Shown piece after piece: positions 42,358-50,529 of a DNA stretch of 64,000 nucleotides. The number at the start of each line of letters is the position of its first letter. The stretch's first letter is position 1. A model generated the notes under the pieces. That model did not search any database. It saw only the letters and a program-made list of their open reading frames with translations, and had not been told where the DNA came from. This DNA is from Pseudomaricurvus sp033283335 (GTDB lineage Bacteria; Pseudomonadota; Gammaproteobacteria; Pseudomonadales; Cellvibrionaceae), in NCBI GenBank assembly GCA_033283335.1, contig JAWMQP010000002.1, positions 682,001 to 746,000 on the forward strand, given 5' to 3'. The translations under genes and the position numbers were made by a program.

Positions 42358-43002
42358 TTACAACGCTTCAAACAACCAGGGAAACTGTTGTCGGTGATGG
42401 TTTTCAAAGCGATTGATCGCCTCCTGTTTACCCAAAGTTACCTCGATCGCGTCCAGCCCCTGCAATAACCTTTCGCGTCGCGCAGGCTCAATTTCAAAGC
42501 TGAACTCCAGCGAGCTACACTGCAAGGTTTGTTGCTGCAGGTCGACTATACATGGCAAACCCGGCTGGGCTTCCGTTAAGGCAAACAACTGATTTATGAC
42601 ATCCTGTGGCAAGACAATTGCCAAAATGCCATTATTGAAGCAGTTGTTAAAAAAGATATCAGCGAAACCCGGTGACAGAATGACTCGAAAACCGAAATCA
42701 CGCAAGCCCCAGACGGCATGCTCACGGGAGGAACCGCAACCGAAATTATCCTGTGTCAATAAAATCGATGCCCCTGCCACGGCAGGCTGGTTCAACTCAA
42801 ACTCCGGATTAAGGCGGCGTTGGCTGGTGTCGATGTCAACGTCGCCCGGATCCAAATAGCGCCAGTCATCAAACAACCAGTCGCCGTAACCGTACTTGCG
42901 AATTGACTTCAGGTATTGTTTGGGCATGATCGCATCGGTATCCACATTGGCGCGATTCATGGTGGCGATAATGCCTTGATGTTGTTGTAGAGGCTGCATC
43001 AT
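42358..43002 (-). CDS. leuD: LeuD-family dehydratase small subunit
   Basis: 214 residues, full length for the isopropylmalate isomerase small subunit. It has QHQGIIATMNRANVDTDAIMPKQYLK, the swivel-domain SILLTQDNFGCGSSREHAVWGLRDFGFRVILSPGFADIFFNNCFNNGIL, with GCGSSREHA diagnostic. With LeuC it hydrates/dehydrates a malate-type acid. Leucine synthesis is the default reading, but no leuA or leuB adjoins, and the gene is followed upstream by HMG-CoA-lyase and CoA-transferase genes, so a catabolic (citraconate or dimethylmaleate) hydratase is an alternative. Confidence 0.85.
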   Translation of the reverse strand: MMQPLQQHQGIIATMNRANVDTDAIMPKQYLKSIRKYGYGDWLFDDWRYLDPGDVDIDTSQRRLNPEFELNQPAVAGASILLTQDNFGCGSSREHAVWGLRDFGFRVILSPGFADIFFNNCFNNGILAIVLPQDVINQLFALTEAQPGLPCIVDLQQQTLQCSSLEFSFEIEPARRERLLQGLDAIEVTLGKQEAINRFENHHRQQFPWLFEAL

Positions 43003-43007
43003 TTCTC

Positions 43008-44432
43008 CTACTCCAAGGCTGCCTGTAGCTGACGTACATCCATCAATCTACCACTCAAGGCAGCTGCGGCAGCCATGGCCGGGCTGACCAAATGGGTACG
43101 ACCTCCGACGCCCTGGCGACCCTCAAAATTTCGATTCGAAGTGGATGCGCAACGCGCCCCCATCGGCAAACGATCGGGGTTCATGGCATTGCACATGGAG
43201 CAGCCCGGATCGCGCCACTCAAAACCTGCCGCTATTAAAATCTTGTCCAGCCCTTGTTTTTCGGCTTCCATTTTGACAACACCTGAGCCCGGAACGACCA
43301 GCGCCTGGCGGATACTTTTGGCAATACGCCTGCCTTTTACCAGAGTGGCCACCTGCTGAATATCTTCCAATCGGCCGTTGGTACAGGAACCAATAAATAC
43401 TGTGTCAATAGCGATTTCATCAAGGCGGATACCAGGACTCAACTGCATATACTCCTGAGCCCGTCGGTAGTCGAGGCGCTTGACCGAATCGTCCTGTTGC
43501 TCAGGGTCCGGCACACAAGCGGAGATCGGCGCGACCTGATCAGGCTTGGTTCCCCAGGTTACCTGGGGCTCAATCGAGCTGGCATCAATGCTGACATGGT
43601 GATCAAACACAGCGTCGTCATCGCTGTACAAAGTTTTCCAGTAAGCCAGGGCCCGCTGCCAAAGTTGCCCACGCGGGGCAAATGGTCTTTCGCACAGATA
43701 GCGTTCCGTAATGTCATCAAAAGCAATCAGGCCCGCCCTGGCCCCAGCCTCAATCGACATATTGCACACCGTCATGCGCTCTTCCATGCTCAGGCTGCGA
43801 ATGGCATCGCCACAATACTCAATCACATACCCATTGGCCCCCGAGCTTCCCAATACACCAATGATGTGAAGAATCATATCCTTGGCCGTTATGCCAAGCG
43901 GCAGGAGTCCGTCAATTTGTACACGCAGACTTTTCGGCTTTCGTTGCACCAACGTCTGGGTAGCAAGCACGTGCTCCACTTCAGAGGTACCAATTCCCTG
44001 GGCATAAGCGGCAAAGGCACCGTGAGTAGAGGTATGGGAATCGCCACAAACCAAGGTCATACCGGGCAATGTTGCCCCCTGCTCTGGCCCAACCACATGC
44101 ACAATGCCCTGGCGCGGATCATCAAGGCCGAACTGGCGAATACCGAAACGCTCACAATTTTGAGCCAAGGTGGTTACCTGCTCCCGAGCGATCAAGTCGG
44201 TGAAACCACTCAGCCCCAAAGTGCGCTTTGTGGTCGGCACCTGGTGATCGACGGTTGCCAACACCGATTCAGGACGACGTGGCTGTCGCCCGGTAGCAAT
44301 CAGGCCTTCAAACGCCTGGGCAGAAGTGACCTCATGAACGATGTGACGGTCAATATACAACAAGGCATTGCCATCAGTGTCCCTTTCAACGCAGTGGCTG
44401 TCCCACAGCTTGTCAAACAGGGTTTTTTTCAT
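43008..44432 (-). CDS. leuC: LeuC-family dehydratase large subunit
   Basis: 474 residues from ATG 44432. Iron-sulfur aconitase fold: TLVCGDSHTSTHGAFAAYAQGIGTSEVEHVLATQT, VFIGSCTNGRLEDI and DPGCSMCNAMNPDRL supply the three cluster Cys ligands, and SNRNFEGRQG closes the active site. Five bases separate it from leuD. Twenty-four bases upstream lies the HMG-CoA-lyase-like gene, in one leftward operon. See leuD for the alternative role. Confidence 0.88.
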   Translation of the reverse strand: MKKTLFDKLWDSHCVERDTDGNALLYIDRHIVHEVTSAQAFEGLIATGRQPRRPESVLATVDHQVPTTKRTLGLSGFTDLIAREQVTTLAQNCERFGIRQFGLDDPRQGIVHVVGPEQGATLPGMTLVCGDSHTSTHGAFAAYAQGIGTSEVEHVLATQTLVQRKPKSLRVQIDGLLPLGITAKDMILHIIGVLGSSGANGYVIEYCGDAIRSLSMEERMTVCNMSIEAGARAGLIAFDDITERYLCERPFAPRGQLWQRALAYWKTLYSDDDAVFDHHVSIDASSIEPQVTWGTKPDQVAPISACVPDPEQQDDSVKRLDYRRAQEYMQLSPGIRLDEIAIDTVFIGSCTNGRLEDIQQVATLVKGRRIAKSIRQALVVPGSGVVKMEAEKQGLDKILIAAGFEWRDPGCSMCNAMNPDRLPMGARCASTSNRNFEGRQGVGGRTHLVSPAMAAAAALSGRLMDVRQLQAALE

Positions 44433-44456
44433 CAACGTGCGGACCTGTAGACGTTG

Positions 44457-45374
44457 TTAATTAAGTGACTTGCCTTTATCCAGCTGCAATTGTCGCCAGC
44501 GAGCAGCACGGCCACCGGTATCCTGCTGGGTCATACTGCCTGCCAACAGCCCAACCTTCATCAGTGCTGGTAAATCAATGCCGGTGGTATAACCCATTTG
44601 ATGTAGCATCATGACCACATCTTCTGTGGCGACATTGCCAGTGGCCCCAGGCGCAAATGGACAACCACCCAGCCCTCCCACAGAGCTGTCGAACTTTCGA
44701 ATACCAGCCTCCAGAGCGGCATAGACATTGGCCAGCCCCATCGCTCGAGTATCATGGAAATGACAGGTAAGACGTTCTGAACCCTGCTCTGCCGCCAGTG
44801 AGCGCATCAGGTTGAAGACACTGTCCGGATTCGCCGCACCAATGGTATCGGCAATGATCAGTTCCTCGGCTCCGGCCTCTGTTAAACGATCCGCCAGCTT
44901 TAAAACTTGTGCCGGCGGGGTTGCACCTTCAAAAGGACACTCCCAGGCCACAGCGGCACAGGCCAGAACACGAACACCGTCTTGCCGGGCCTGCTGAATC
45001 AGCTCCGCAGCAGCCTGTAATGACTGTTCCACGCTGCTGCGAACGTTTTTCTGATTCATGGTTTCCGTGCTGCATACCACCATCATGACGGTGCGGGCAC
45101 CAGCATCTCTGGCCAATTGATAGCCTTTGAGATTGGGTATCAGCACTTGGTAGTCTGTAGCTCCATTGGGCAGAGCTGCGAGAATATCGGCAGCACCAGC
45201 CATGGCTGGCACGGCCTTGGGTGATACAAAACTGCCCACTTCCACAGAAGGTACGCCCGCTTCGATGAGACCATGAATCAGCTGTAAACGCTGCTCAACA
45301 CTCAGGTGCACCGCCTGGTTTTGCAAACCATCTCGCGGTCCCACATCATTGATCCAGACAAAACCTTCCGCCAT
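44457..45374 (-). CDS. HMG-CoA lyase-family protein
   Basis: 305 residues, a DRE-TIM barrel lyase. WINDVGPRDGLQNQ (metal Asp and catalytic Arg), VEVGSFVSPKAVPAMA, the HFHDTRAMGLANVYAAL metal-binding His pair and GGLGGCPFAPGATGNVATEDVV with the catalytic Cys are all intact. The enzyme splits 3-hydroxy-3-methylglutaryl-CoA or a similar 3-hydroxyacyl-CoA into acetyl-CoA and an oxo acid. Its ATG shares a base with the stop of the CoA-transferase gene, so the two act together; a citramalyl-type or related CoA ester is a possible substrate. Confidence 0.9.
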   Translation of the reverse strand: MAEGFVWINDVGPRDGLQNQAVHLSVEQRLQLIHGLIEAGVPSVEVGSFVSPKAVPAMAGAADILAALPNGATDYQVLIPNLKGYQLARDAGARTVMMVVCSTETMNQKNVRSSVEQSLQAAAELIQQARQDGVRVLACAAVAWECPFEGATPPAQVLKLADRLTEAGAEELIIADTIGAANPDSVFNLMRSLAAEQGSERLTCHFHDTRAMGLANVYAALEAGIRKFDSSVGGLGGCPFAPGATGNVATEDVVMMLHQMGYTTGIDLPALMKVGLLAGSMTQQDTGGRAARWRQLQLDKGKSLN

Positions 45375-46573
45375 TACTTGATAGCCTCGCTTTGGCGCAA
45401 TTCCATCAGCTGGCTGTCCGTGTAATTCAATAGGTCCTTGAGAATTTCATCGGTATGCTGGCCAATATGAGGAGCGGGGGTAAAACTGTCTTCGTGTGTA
45501 CGCGACAATTTGATCGGGTTTCCCGGCGCCTTGGTGGTTTTGCCATTGGGATGCTGTATATCAACCACCATCTTGCGGTGCAAAACCTGAGGATCACTTA
45601 GGGCACGTTCGAAGTTGTTAATCGGAGCACAGGGAATACGTTTGGCTTCCAGCTTTTCCAGCCAGTAATCGGTAGTGTTGGTTGAGAAAATCTCGCCCAG
45701 CCGGCGGTCAATAAACTCCTTGTCAGCAAATCGACCTGGCTGACCATCATATTCCGGTTTATCAAATGCCGGCTCCAGCACCACTTCTTTCAGATTTTGC
45801 CAGAAATTGTCGGTAATCACCGCAATAATCAGGAATCCATCAGCAGTTTTGTAGCTGTTATAGGGCACGTGTACAAAATGCGCATTGCCGATGGGAAAAG
45901 GATTCTTGCCACTGAGAAAATACATGGTGGCCATGTAATTCAACATTGAGACCTGACAGTCCACCATGGAGATATCAACGTGTTGCCCGTGACCACTGAC
46001 GCCGCGCTCATAGAGGGCTGCCAATACTCCCATGACCGCAAACATGCCCCCTCCCAGATCACCAGTGGGAATACCTGAACGTACAGGATCTTCTGGATCT
46101 GTACCGGTAATAGACATGCCGCCACCGTAAGCCTGGGCCACTTGATCAAAGGCCGGCCGTTTGGCGCCTGGACCGTCGGAGCCAAAACCGGATACGCAAC
46201 AAGTTATAATGCGTGGATTTATCTCCGACAGAGTCTGGTAATCGATACCCAGCCGTTCAGGCACACCAGGACCAAAATTGCTGAATACCACATCAGCGGT
46301 TTTGACCAGGTCGTAGAAGACTTGTTTACCGCCCTCGGATTTTAAGTCAAGCGCCACACTGCGTTTGTTGCGATTCAGGGTGATATAATAGGCACCAAAA
46401 CCATCAATGGAATTATCCGGGTCGGTTGCCAGCAACTTACGTGTACCCTCCCCTTGCAGCGGCTCGACCTTGATCATGTCGGCCCCCAAATCGGCCAGCA
46501 GCATGGTGCCGTAGGGTCCAGATAACATGTGAGTCAGATCGAGGATTCTGACACCGTCCAATGCTTTTTTCAT
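45374..46573 (-). CDS. Class III CoA-transferase (CaiB/BaiF)
   Basis: 399 residues from ATG 46573. LDGVRILDLTHMLSGPYGTMLLADLGADMIKVEP, the RNKRSVALDLKS segment, and GIPTGDLGGGMFAV with the catalytic Asp (GD) are family hallmarks. It moves CoA between carboxylic acids, probably from succinyl-CoA, to give the substrate of the lyase downstream. Class III enzymes include itaconate and citramalate CoA-transferases, which fits the LeuCD and lyase genes in the same operon. Confidence 0.92.
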   Translation of the reverse strand: MKKALDGVRILDLTHMLSGPYGTMLLADLGADMIKVEPLQGEGTRKLLATDPDNSIDGFGAYYITLNRNKRSVALDLKSEGGKQVFYDLVKTADVVFSNFGPGVPERLGIDYQTLSEINPRIITCCVSGFGSDGPGAKRPAFDQVAQAYGGGMSITGTDPEDPVRSGIPTGDLGGGMFAVMGVLAALYERGVSGHGQHVDISMVDCQVSMLNYMATMYFLSGKNPFPIGNAHFVHVPYNSYKTADGFLIIAVITDNFWQNLKEVVLEPAFDKPEYDGQPGRFADKEFIDRRLGEIFSTNTTDYWLEKLEAKRIPCAPINNFERALSDPQVLHRKMVVDIQHPNGKTTKAPGNPIKLSRTHEDSFTPAPHIGQHTDEILKDLLNYTDSQLMELRQSEAIK

Positions 46574-46700
46574 CGGCACGTAACCTCTTGTCAAACGAAT
46601 TGATGTAGAGGTTATTTAACTGTGTTAGCCGACTCTTTTCAGAAATATTCAGAAAGATTTTTGATTTATGTCAGACTTGACCATCAATGGCGAAGCATCC

Positions 46701-47729
46701 TCAAAGACAGACCGCACTGCCTTGCTCGGATTCAGAGGCTGCAAACAACTGCCCCCCAGACTTAATTCGCACCTGACTCATATCGGGCAGCGGCTTGCCC
46801 TGCAGGAAGGCCAGAACATCGGCCCTGCCTTCATCAGGGGATTCGATCGGTAACACATGCCCGACATCAGGATACAACTTGACCCATACACAACTGCTGC
46901 CGGATAACCGCTCCTGAAACACATAGGCCAGTTTAGAAGGCAACTGTGGATTTGCCTCTCCCCAAAGAACCAGGGTGGGAGCCGTTATTTTCGCCAGTAT
47001 CGGATCAGGCTCTCCCACATCGAAGTCTCGCATGCGTTCGAGTTCAGCCGGACGATTCCCCTGGCGACGAAACATATCATAGAATGCATCAATGCTGGCG
47101 TCGGTTACCAGTCGGTCATCGACAATCATCCAAAGAAGGAATTTCTTATAAGCCCAACGAGGAATCAAATACGCCACGTAATCTACCCAGGCCGGTATGG
47201 TTCCCGAACGGGCGTTGTCGCGCTTGAGACCTCCAGAATTCACCAACACCAACTTATCGATACTTGAGGGAGTTGCGGCTGCCAGATTAAACGCGACATT
47301 GCCTCCCAGAGAGCTTCCCACCACACTGTAACGCTCCACCTCAAGCCGTTTCATCAGCTCTTGCACCAGCCGCAATGAGGACGCCATGCTGTAATCACCC
47401 ACCGGATCAGGGCCTGTAAGTCCATGTGATCGCATATCATAACGAATCACACGATAATGCTGACTCAGGCCAGGCACCCAATCATCCCACTGGGTCATAG
47501 AAAAGAAATGCGAGTGAATTAACAACAATACCGGCCCCTGCCCAACGTCCTGGTAATGAACCTTCACTCCGTCAATGTCCATGGACTGTACATCAAAATC
47601 ATAATGACGCTGCTGAACGACTTCCGGAGCAAGTTCCGAACCCCGTATCAGCACCCATGCGATCGCCACCAGGCTCACTGTCAAGATTGATAGGAAGGTA
47701 TATTTTATTCCACGCCAGATCACGGCCAT
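46701..47729 (-). CDS. Membrane-anchored alpha/beta hydrolase
   Basis: 342 residues: an N-terminal membrane anchor (about 10-29) and an alpha/beta hydrolase with oxyanion-region HSHFFSMTQWDDW, VIRYDMRSHGLTGPDP, nucleophile elbow VVGSSLGGNVAF (Ser about 138), acid in PTLVLWGE region and His in DVGHVLPIE. An esterase or lipase of small or lipophilic esters acting at the periplasmic side is likely. It lies beside the chlorophyll-catabolism-like genes; pheophytinase is also an alpha/beta hydrolase, but nothing here is specific for it. Confidence 0.85.
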   Translation of the reverse strand: MAVIWRGIKYTFLSILTVSLVAIAWVLIRGSELAPEVVQQRHYDFDVQSMDIDGVKVHYQDVGQGPVLLLIHSHFFSMTQWDDWVPGLSQHYRVIRYDMRSHGLTGPDPVGDYSMASSLRLVQELMKRLEVERYSVVGSSLGGNVAFNLAAATPSSIDKLVLVNSGGLKRDNARSGTIPAWVDYVAYLIPRWAYKKFLLWMIVDDRLVTDASIDAFYDMFRRQGNRPAELERMRDFDVGEPDPILAKITAPTLVLWGEANPQLPSKLAYVFQERLSGSSCVWVKLYPDVGHVLPIESPDEGRADVLAFLQGKPLPDMSQVRIKSGGQLFAASESEQGSAVCL

Positions 47730-47901
47730 GTCATTGCCTCACTGCATCATTTCCAAAGACTACAAATACCACACAGTGTCGCACTAACTCTAGGCGTATA
47801 AAGAACTTTTTTGATAATTATCATGGTTACTGGCTAGGGAAAATCTATGGTTCCACATGGGAAACCAAATCCTAAAGCCATCCGCAAAAAAGAGGTTATG
47901 A

Positions 47902-48762
47902 ATGAAGATATTGATATTGGGTATGGGACACATAGGCAAGGCACTTGCCACAGCATTGCGACAGCAGGGTCATGTTGTTACTGGCACCACCACCACACCC
48001 GCGAAAGTTGAAAGCCTGCAAGAATGTGCGGATAACATTATCGTTTTGAAGGGTAATGATCGCGACGCTGTGATTCAAGCCGCCAGCGACGTGGATTATG
48101 TCATTATCACCGTTGCGCCAAACGTTAAAAACACCAAAACCATTGAAGAACGCCATCAACATTACCAGCAAACCTTACAGGAAACATGCCAGAACGTTGC
48201 AGAATCCGGAACCCCCTCGCTGTTCTGCTCTTCGTTTTCCGTCTATGGCGATGGCTCCCAGGTTGCTACGGACATTACCGAAGAAAGCCCAACTGCCAAC
48301 CATGAGGAGCCCTCTTCAAAATACTACCAGCTGGCTGAAGCACAGGTTTTACGCCATCCAAAGGGCTGCGTGTTACGCTTCCCGGATATGTACGGTGCCC
48401 CAGGCGATATGAGTTTCAGCGAGCGGGTGAAAATGGCGCACGATTTTTTTGGAGGAAAAATTCTGTTTGGCCGCGAGGCGCTGCTGTACTCCATTCACTT
48501 TGAAGATGTGGTGCGCGCAATTCTGCATGCTCTTGATAAACAGTTAAGCGGAATCTACAACGTCTGTGACAACCTTAACTTGCCGGGCACCAACGCTGAA
48601 GTATTTGACGCAATCTGTAAGGAATTGAATCTTTCAGCCCTGGAGTACACCAATCATATCAAAGCCCCAACCCAGAGAATCTCTGCCGACAAACTCTATG
48701 CCAGTGGCTATTGTGTGGAACACGCCGATCCCAACAACGATTATCGCCAACCTAAAAGTTGA
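47902..48762 (+). CDS. Extended SDR / NAD-dependent epimerase-like protein
   Basis: 286 residues with ILILGMGHIGKALATALRQQG (Rossmann GxGxxG), VAPNVKNTKT, SSFSVYGDGSQ, SSKYYQLAEAQVL with YX-rich active region, and the substrate domain LRFPDMYGAPGD. It resembles the YeeZ-like atypical SDRs, which have the fold but a modified Tyr-Lys region. First gene of a three-gene rightward unit with the NYC1/NOL-like SDR (15 bp) and RCCR-like protein. A reductive step on the same substrate is inferred. Confidence 0.8.
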   Translation: MKILILGMGHIGKALATALRQQGHVVTGTTTTPAKVESLQECADNIIVLKGNDRDAVIQAASDVDYVIITVAPNVKNTKTIEERHQHYQQTLQETCQNVAESGTPSLFCSSFSVYGDGSQVATDITEESPTANHEEPSSKYYQLAEAQVLRHPKGCVLRFPDMYGAPGDMSFSERVKMAHDFFGGKILFGREALLYSIHFEDVVRAILHALDKQLSGIYNVCDNLNLPGTNAEVFDAICKELNLSALEYTNHIKAPTQRISADKLYASGYCVEHADPNNDYRQPKS

Positions 48763-48777
48763 TAAGGAGAGCACTGG

Positions 48778-49587
48778 ATGGCCAACATTGTCATAACCGG
48801 AAGCACACAGGGCATTGGCCTGGGATTGGCTAAAACCTTCGCCAATCTAGGGCATAATGTCGCTATCTGCGGACGTAACAGTGCCACTCTGGAGTCCGCC
48901 CTCTCAATGCTGGCGAATACCAGTGGAAGCTGTATCGGTAAGCTGTGCGATATATCCAACGCCAGTGATATTCAAGCGTTTTGGGACTTTGCCAAGGACG
49001 CTTTCGATACGATCGACATTTGGATTAACAACGCCGGCTTTGCCAGGACAACCGAAGCGATCATTGACTATTCAGCCGATGACGTCGACAAGATGATCAA
49101 TACCAATTTGAAAGGAAATATCTATGCACTGCAAATTGCCGTGAAAGGCATGCTGGCACAAGAGCATGGAAAAATCTTCAATATTCTGGGGGGCGGCTCC
49201 AATGGTGAATACTTCCCCGGAATGGGCATCTACGGATCCACCAAGCGAGGCTTGGACTACGTTACTGACGCCCTGGTAAAAGAACTCAAAGAAACGCCCT
49301 TAATCATTGGTAAAGTGCGCCCCGGCATGGTCGTGACCGAAGCGGTAATTCGGGAAATACACGAAGATCCCGACAACTTTCATAAAAATCGAAGAATGAT
49401 GAACATACTTTCGGATTCAGTGGATACCGTTTGCCCCTATTTGGTCGATCGCATGCTCAAGTGTCAAAAGAGTGGCAGCAAAATATCCTGGTTGAGCGGC
49501 GGAAAAATCACATGGCGTATGTTGTCAGCGTCTTTCAAAACGCCTGAAGACAAATTTCCGCAAATTGCGGTTCAATCCCCTTCCTAA
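48778..49587 (+). CDS. SDR resembling chlorophyll b reductase (NYC1/NOL)
   Basis: 269 residues. Classical SDR features: VITGSTQGIGLGLAKTF (6-22), IDIWINNAGFAR (79-90), catalytic Tyr152 and Lys156 in YGSTKRGLD. Beyond the general fold, several blocks match plant NYC1/NOL by eye: IWINNAG, HGKIFNILGGGSNGEYFPGMGIYGSTKRG (compare HIFNIDGAGSDG...YGATKR), RPGMVVTEAVI (SPGMVTTDLLM), then MMNILSDSVDTVCPYLVDRM (FINVLAEPAEVVAEYLVP), and a C-terminal hydrophobic/basic tail. NYC1/NOL reduce the 7-formyl of chlorophyll b. It sits directly before an RCCR-like gene. The match is from memory and needs a search; a carotenoid or lipid SDR is the alternative. Confidence 0.75.
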   Translation: MANIVITGSTQGIGLGLAKTFANLGHNVAICGRNSATLESALSMLANTSGSCIGKLCDISNASDIQAFWDFAKDAFDTIDIWINNAGFARTTEAIIDYSADDVDKMINTNLKGNIYALQIAVKGMLAQEHGKIFNILGGGSNGEYFPGMGIYGSTKRGLDYVTDALVKELKETPLIIGKVRPGMVVTEAVIREIHEDPDNFHKNRRMMNILSDSVDTVCPYLVDRMLKCQKSGSKISWLSGGKITWRMLSASFKTPEDKFPQIAVQSPS

Positions 49588-49617
49588 AAATATCAGTTTT
49601 ATAAAAGGTTAATAACT

Positions 49618-50424
49618 ATGTCTGATACAAAATCCATTCATGAATTCCTGGCCGAAAATCCCAATGTGGATGTCAGTCGTTACTGGGATCGTTGCTATAC
49701 CATTCTCACCGATGTGAAAAACAAAATTGCCGAACAATTTAACGATCTTGCCCTAGACCCAGGTTGCGCCGGACGTGAATACTACACATCACCCAATGGC
49801 GAGTTTGAAGGCTCTTTCCAGGCATGGTCCAGCAAAGACTGTGACTGGCTGGTAAATTCCTGGCTGGGTAATCGCAAGGCCTCTATTCTGGATATGAATG
49901 CCACCTGCTTCCCCAGCGCCGCGATTGATGTGCCCAACTTTGTCATGGTATTTGGCACCATTCCGTCACTGTTTTTTTACTTCGACTTTACCCCGCGCCG
50001 CAATATCATGGTAGATACTGATTACCTGGACACCTATTACCAACCGATCAACGAAGACTATCTTGCCCTGCGCGGCAACGCAAACTTCCAGTGGAATGTC
50101 AGCCATGGCACTTACATGCGCAGCATGGTAAATCCTTCTACCCAGAGCCTGACTGCCGAACTGAACGATGAGAACATCGACATTCTGGAAAAGTATGCCT
50201 ATCGCATGCTGGATCATTGGCTGGGCTGGGTGAAAAATGCCAAGCCAGTTCCACAAGAAGAGCAAGCTTCACTGCAGGCCTATAGCCATCAGATTCGTCG
50301 CCTTGGTTACGAGCGTGACCCTATGAATGCATTGGCGGAAAAAGTGTTTGGCAAAGATCAAGTTCAATCGATGCTGGATCTGCGCATGGGCAAACAGCAA
50401 ATGGAGAAAACAAAGCTATACTAA
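49618..50424 (+). CDS. RCCR-like ferredoxin-dependent tetrapyrrole reductase family
   Basis: 268 residues. The whole central part lines up by eye with Arabidopsis red chlorophyll catabolite reductase: SPNGEFEGSFQAW (58-70; plant PNGSAEASLHI), SWLGN, then PNFVMVFGTIPSLFFYFDF (106-124; plant PNFVVELIQSSSKSLVLILDL), PRRNIMVDTDYLDTYYQ (126-142; PHRKDLVLNPDYLKEYYQ) and MRSMVNPST (VRSAFSPTA). RCCR belongs to the ferredoxin-dependent bilin reductases and has no bound cofactor; it reduces an open-chain chlorophyll product. Last gene of a rightward unit, followed by strong terminators. No signal peptide. Substrate is inferred. Confidence 0.75.
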   Translation: MSDTKSIHEFLAENPNVDVSRYWDRCYTILTDVKNKIAEQFNDLALDPGCAGREYYTSPNGEFEGSFQAWSSKDCDWLVNSWLGNRKASILDMNATCFPSAAIDVPNFVMVFGTIPSLFFYFDFTPRRNIMVDTDYLDTYYQPINEDYLALRGNANFQWNVSHGTYMRSMVNPSTQSLTAELNDENIDILEKYAYRMLDHWLGWVKNAKPVPQEEQASLQAYSHQIRRLGYERDPMNALAEKVFGKDQVQSMLDLRMGKQQMEKTKLY

Positions 50425-50434
50425 ATTGCATGTA

Positions 50435-50461
50435 ATGACACCTGTGCGTAACAGGTGTCAT
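50435..50461 (+). terminator. Terminator of the RCCR-like operon
   Basis: ATGACACCTG (50435-50444) and CAGGTGTCAT (50452-50461) form a perfect 10-bp stem with a 7-base loop, followed by TTTTC. It starts 10 bases after the stop codon. Confidence 0.85.
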
Positions 50462-50473
50462 TTTCTTTACCCC

Positions 50474-50509
50474 AAAAAAAAACCTGGGAAGTTACTCCCA
50501 GGTTTTTTT
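50474..50509. terminator. Bidirectional terminator between convergent operons
   Basis: Seven A, then AACCTGGGA, a 6-base loop, TCCCAGGTT and seven T. It reads as a rho-independent terminator on both strands and so ends both the RCCR-like unit and the TonB-receptor gene. Confidence 0.9.
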
Positions 50510-50529
50510 GGTTTAACCCCTATAAATTC

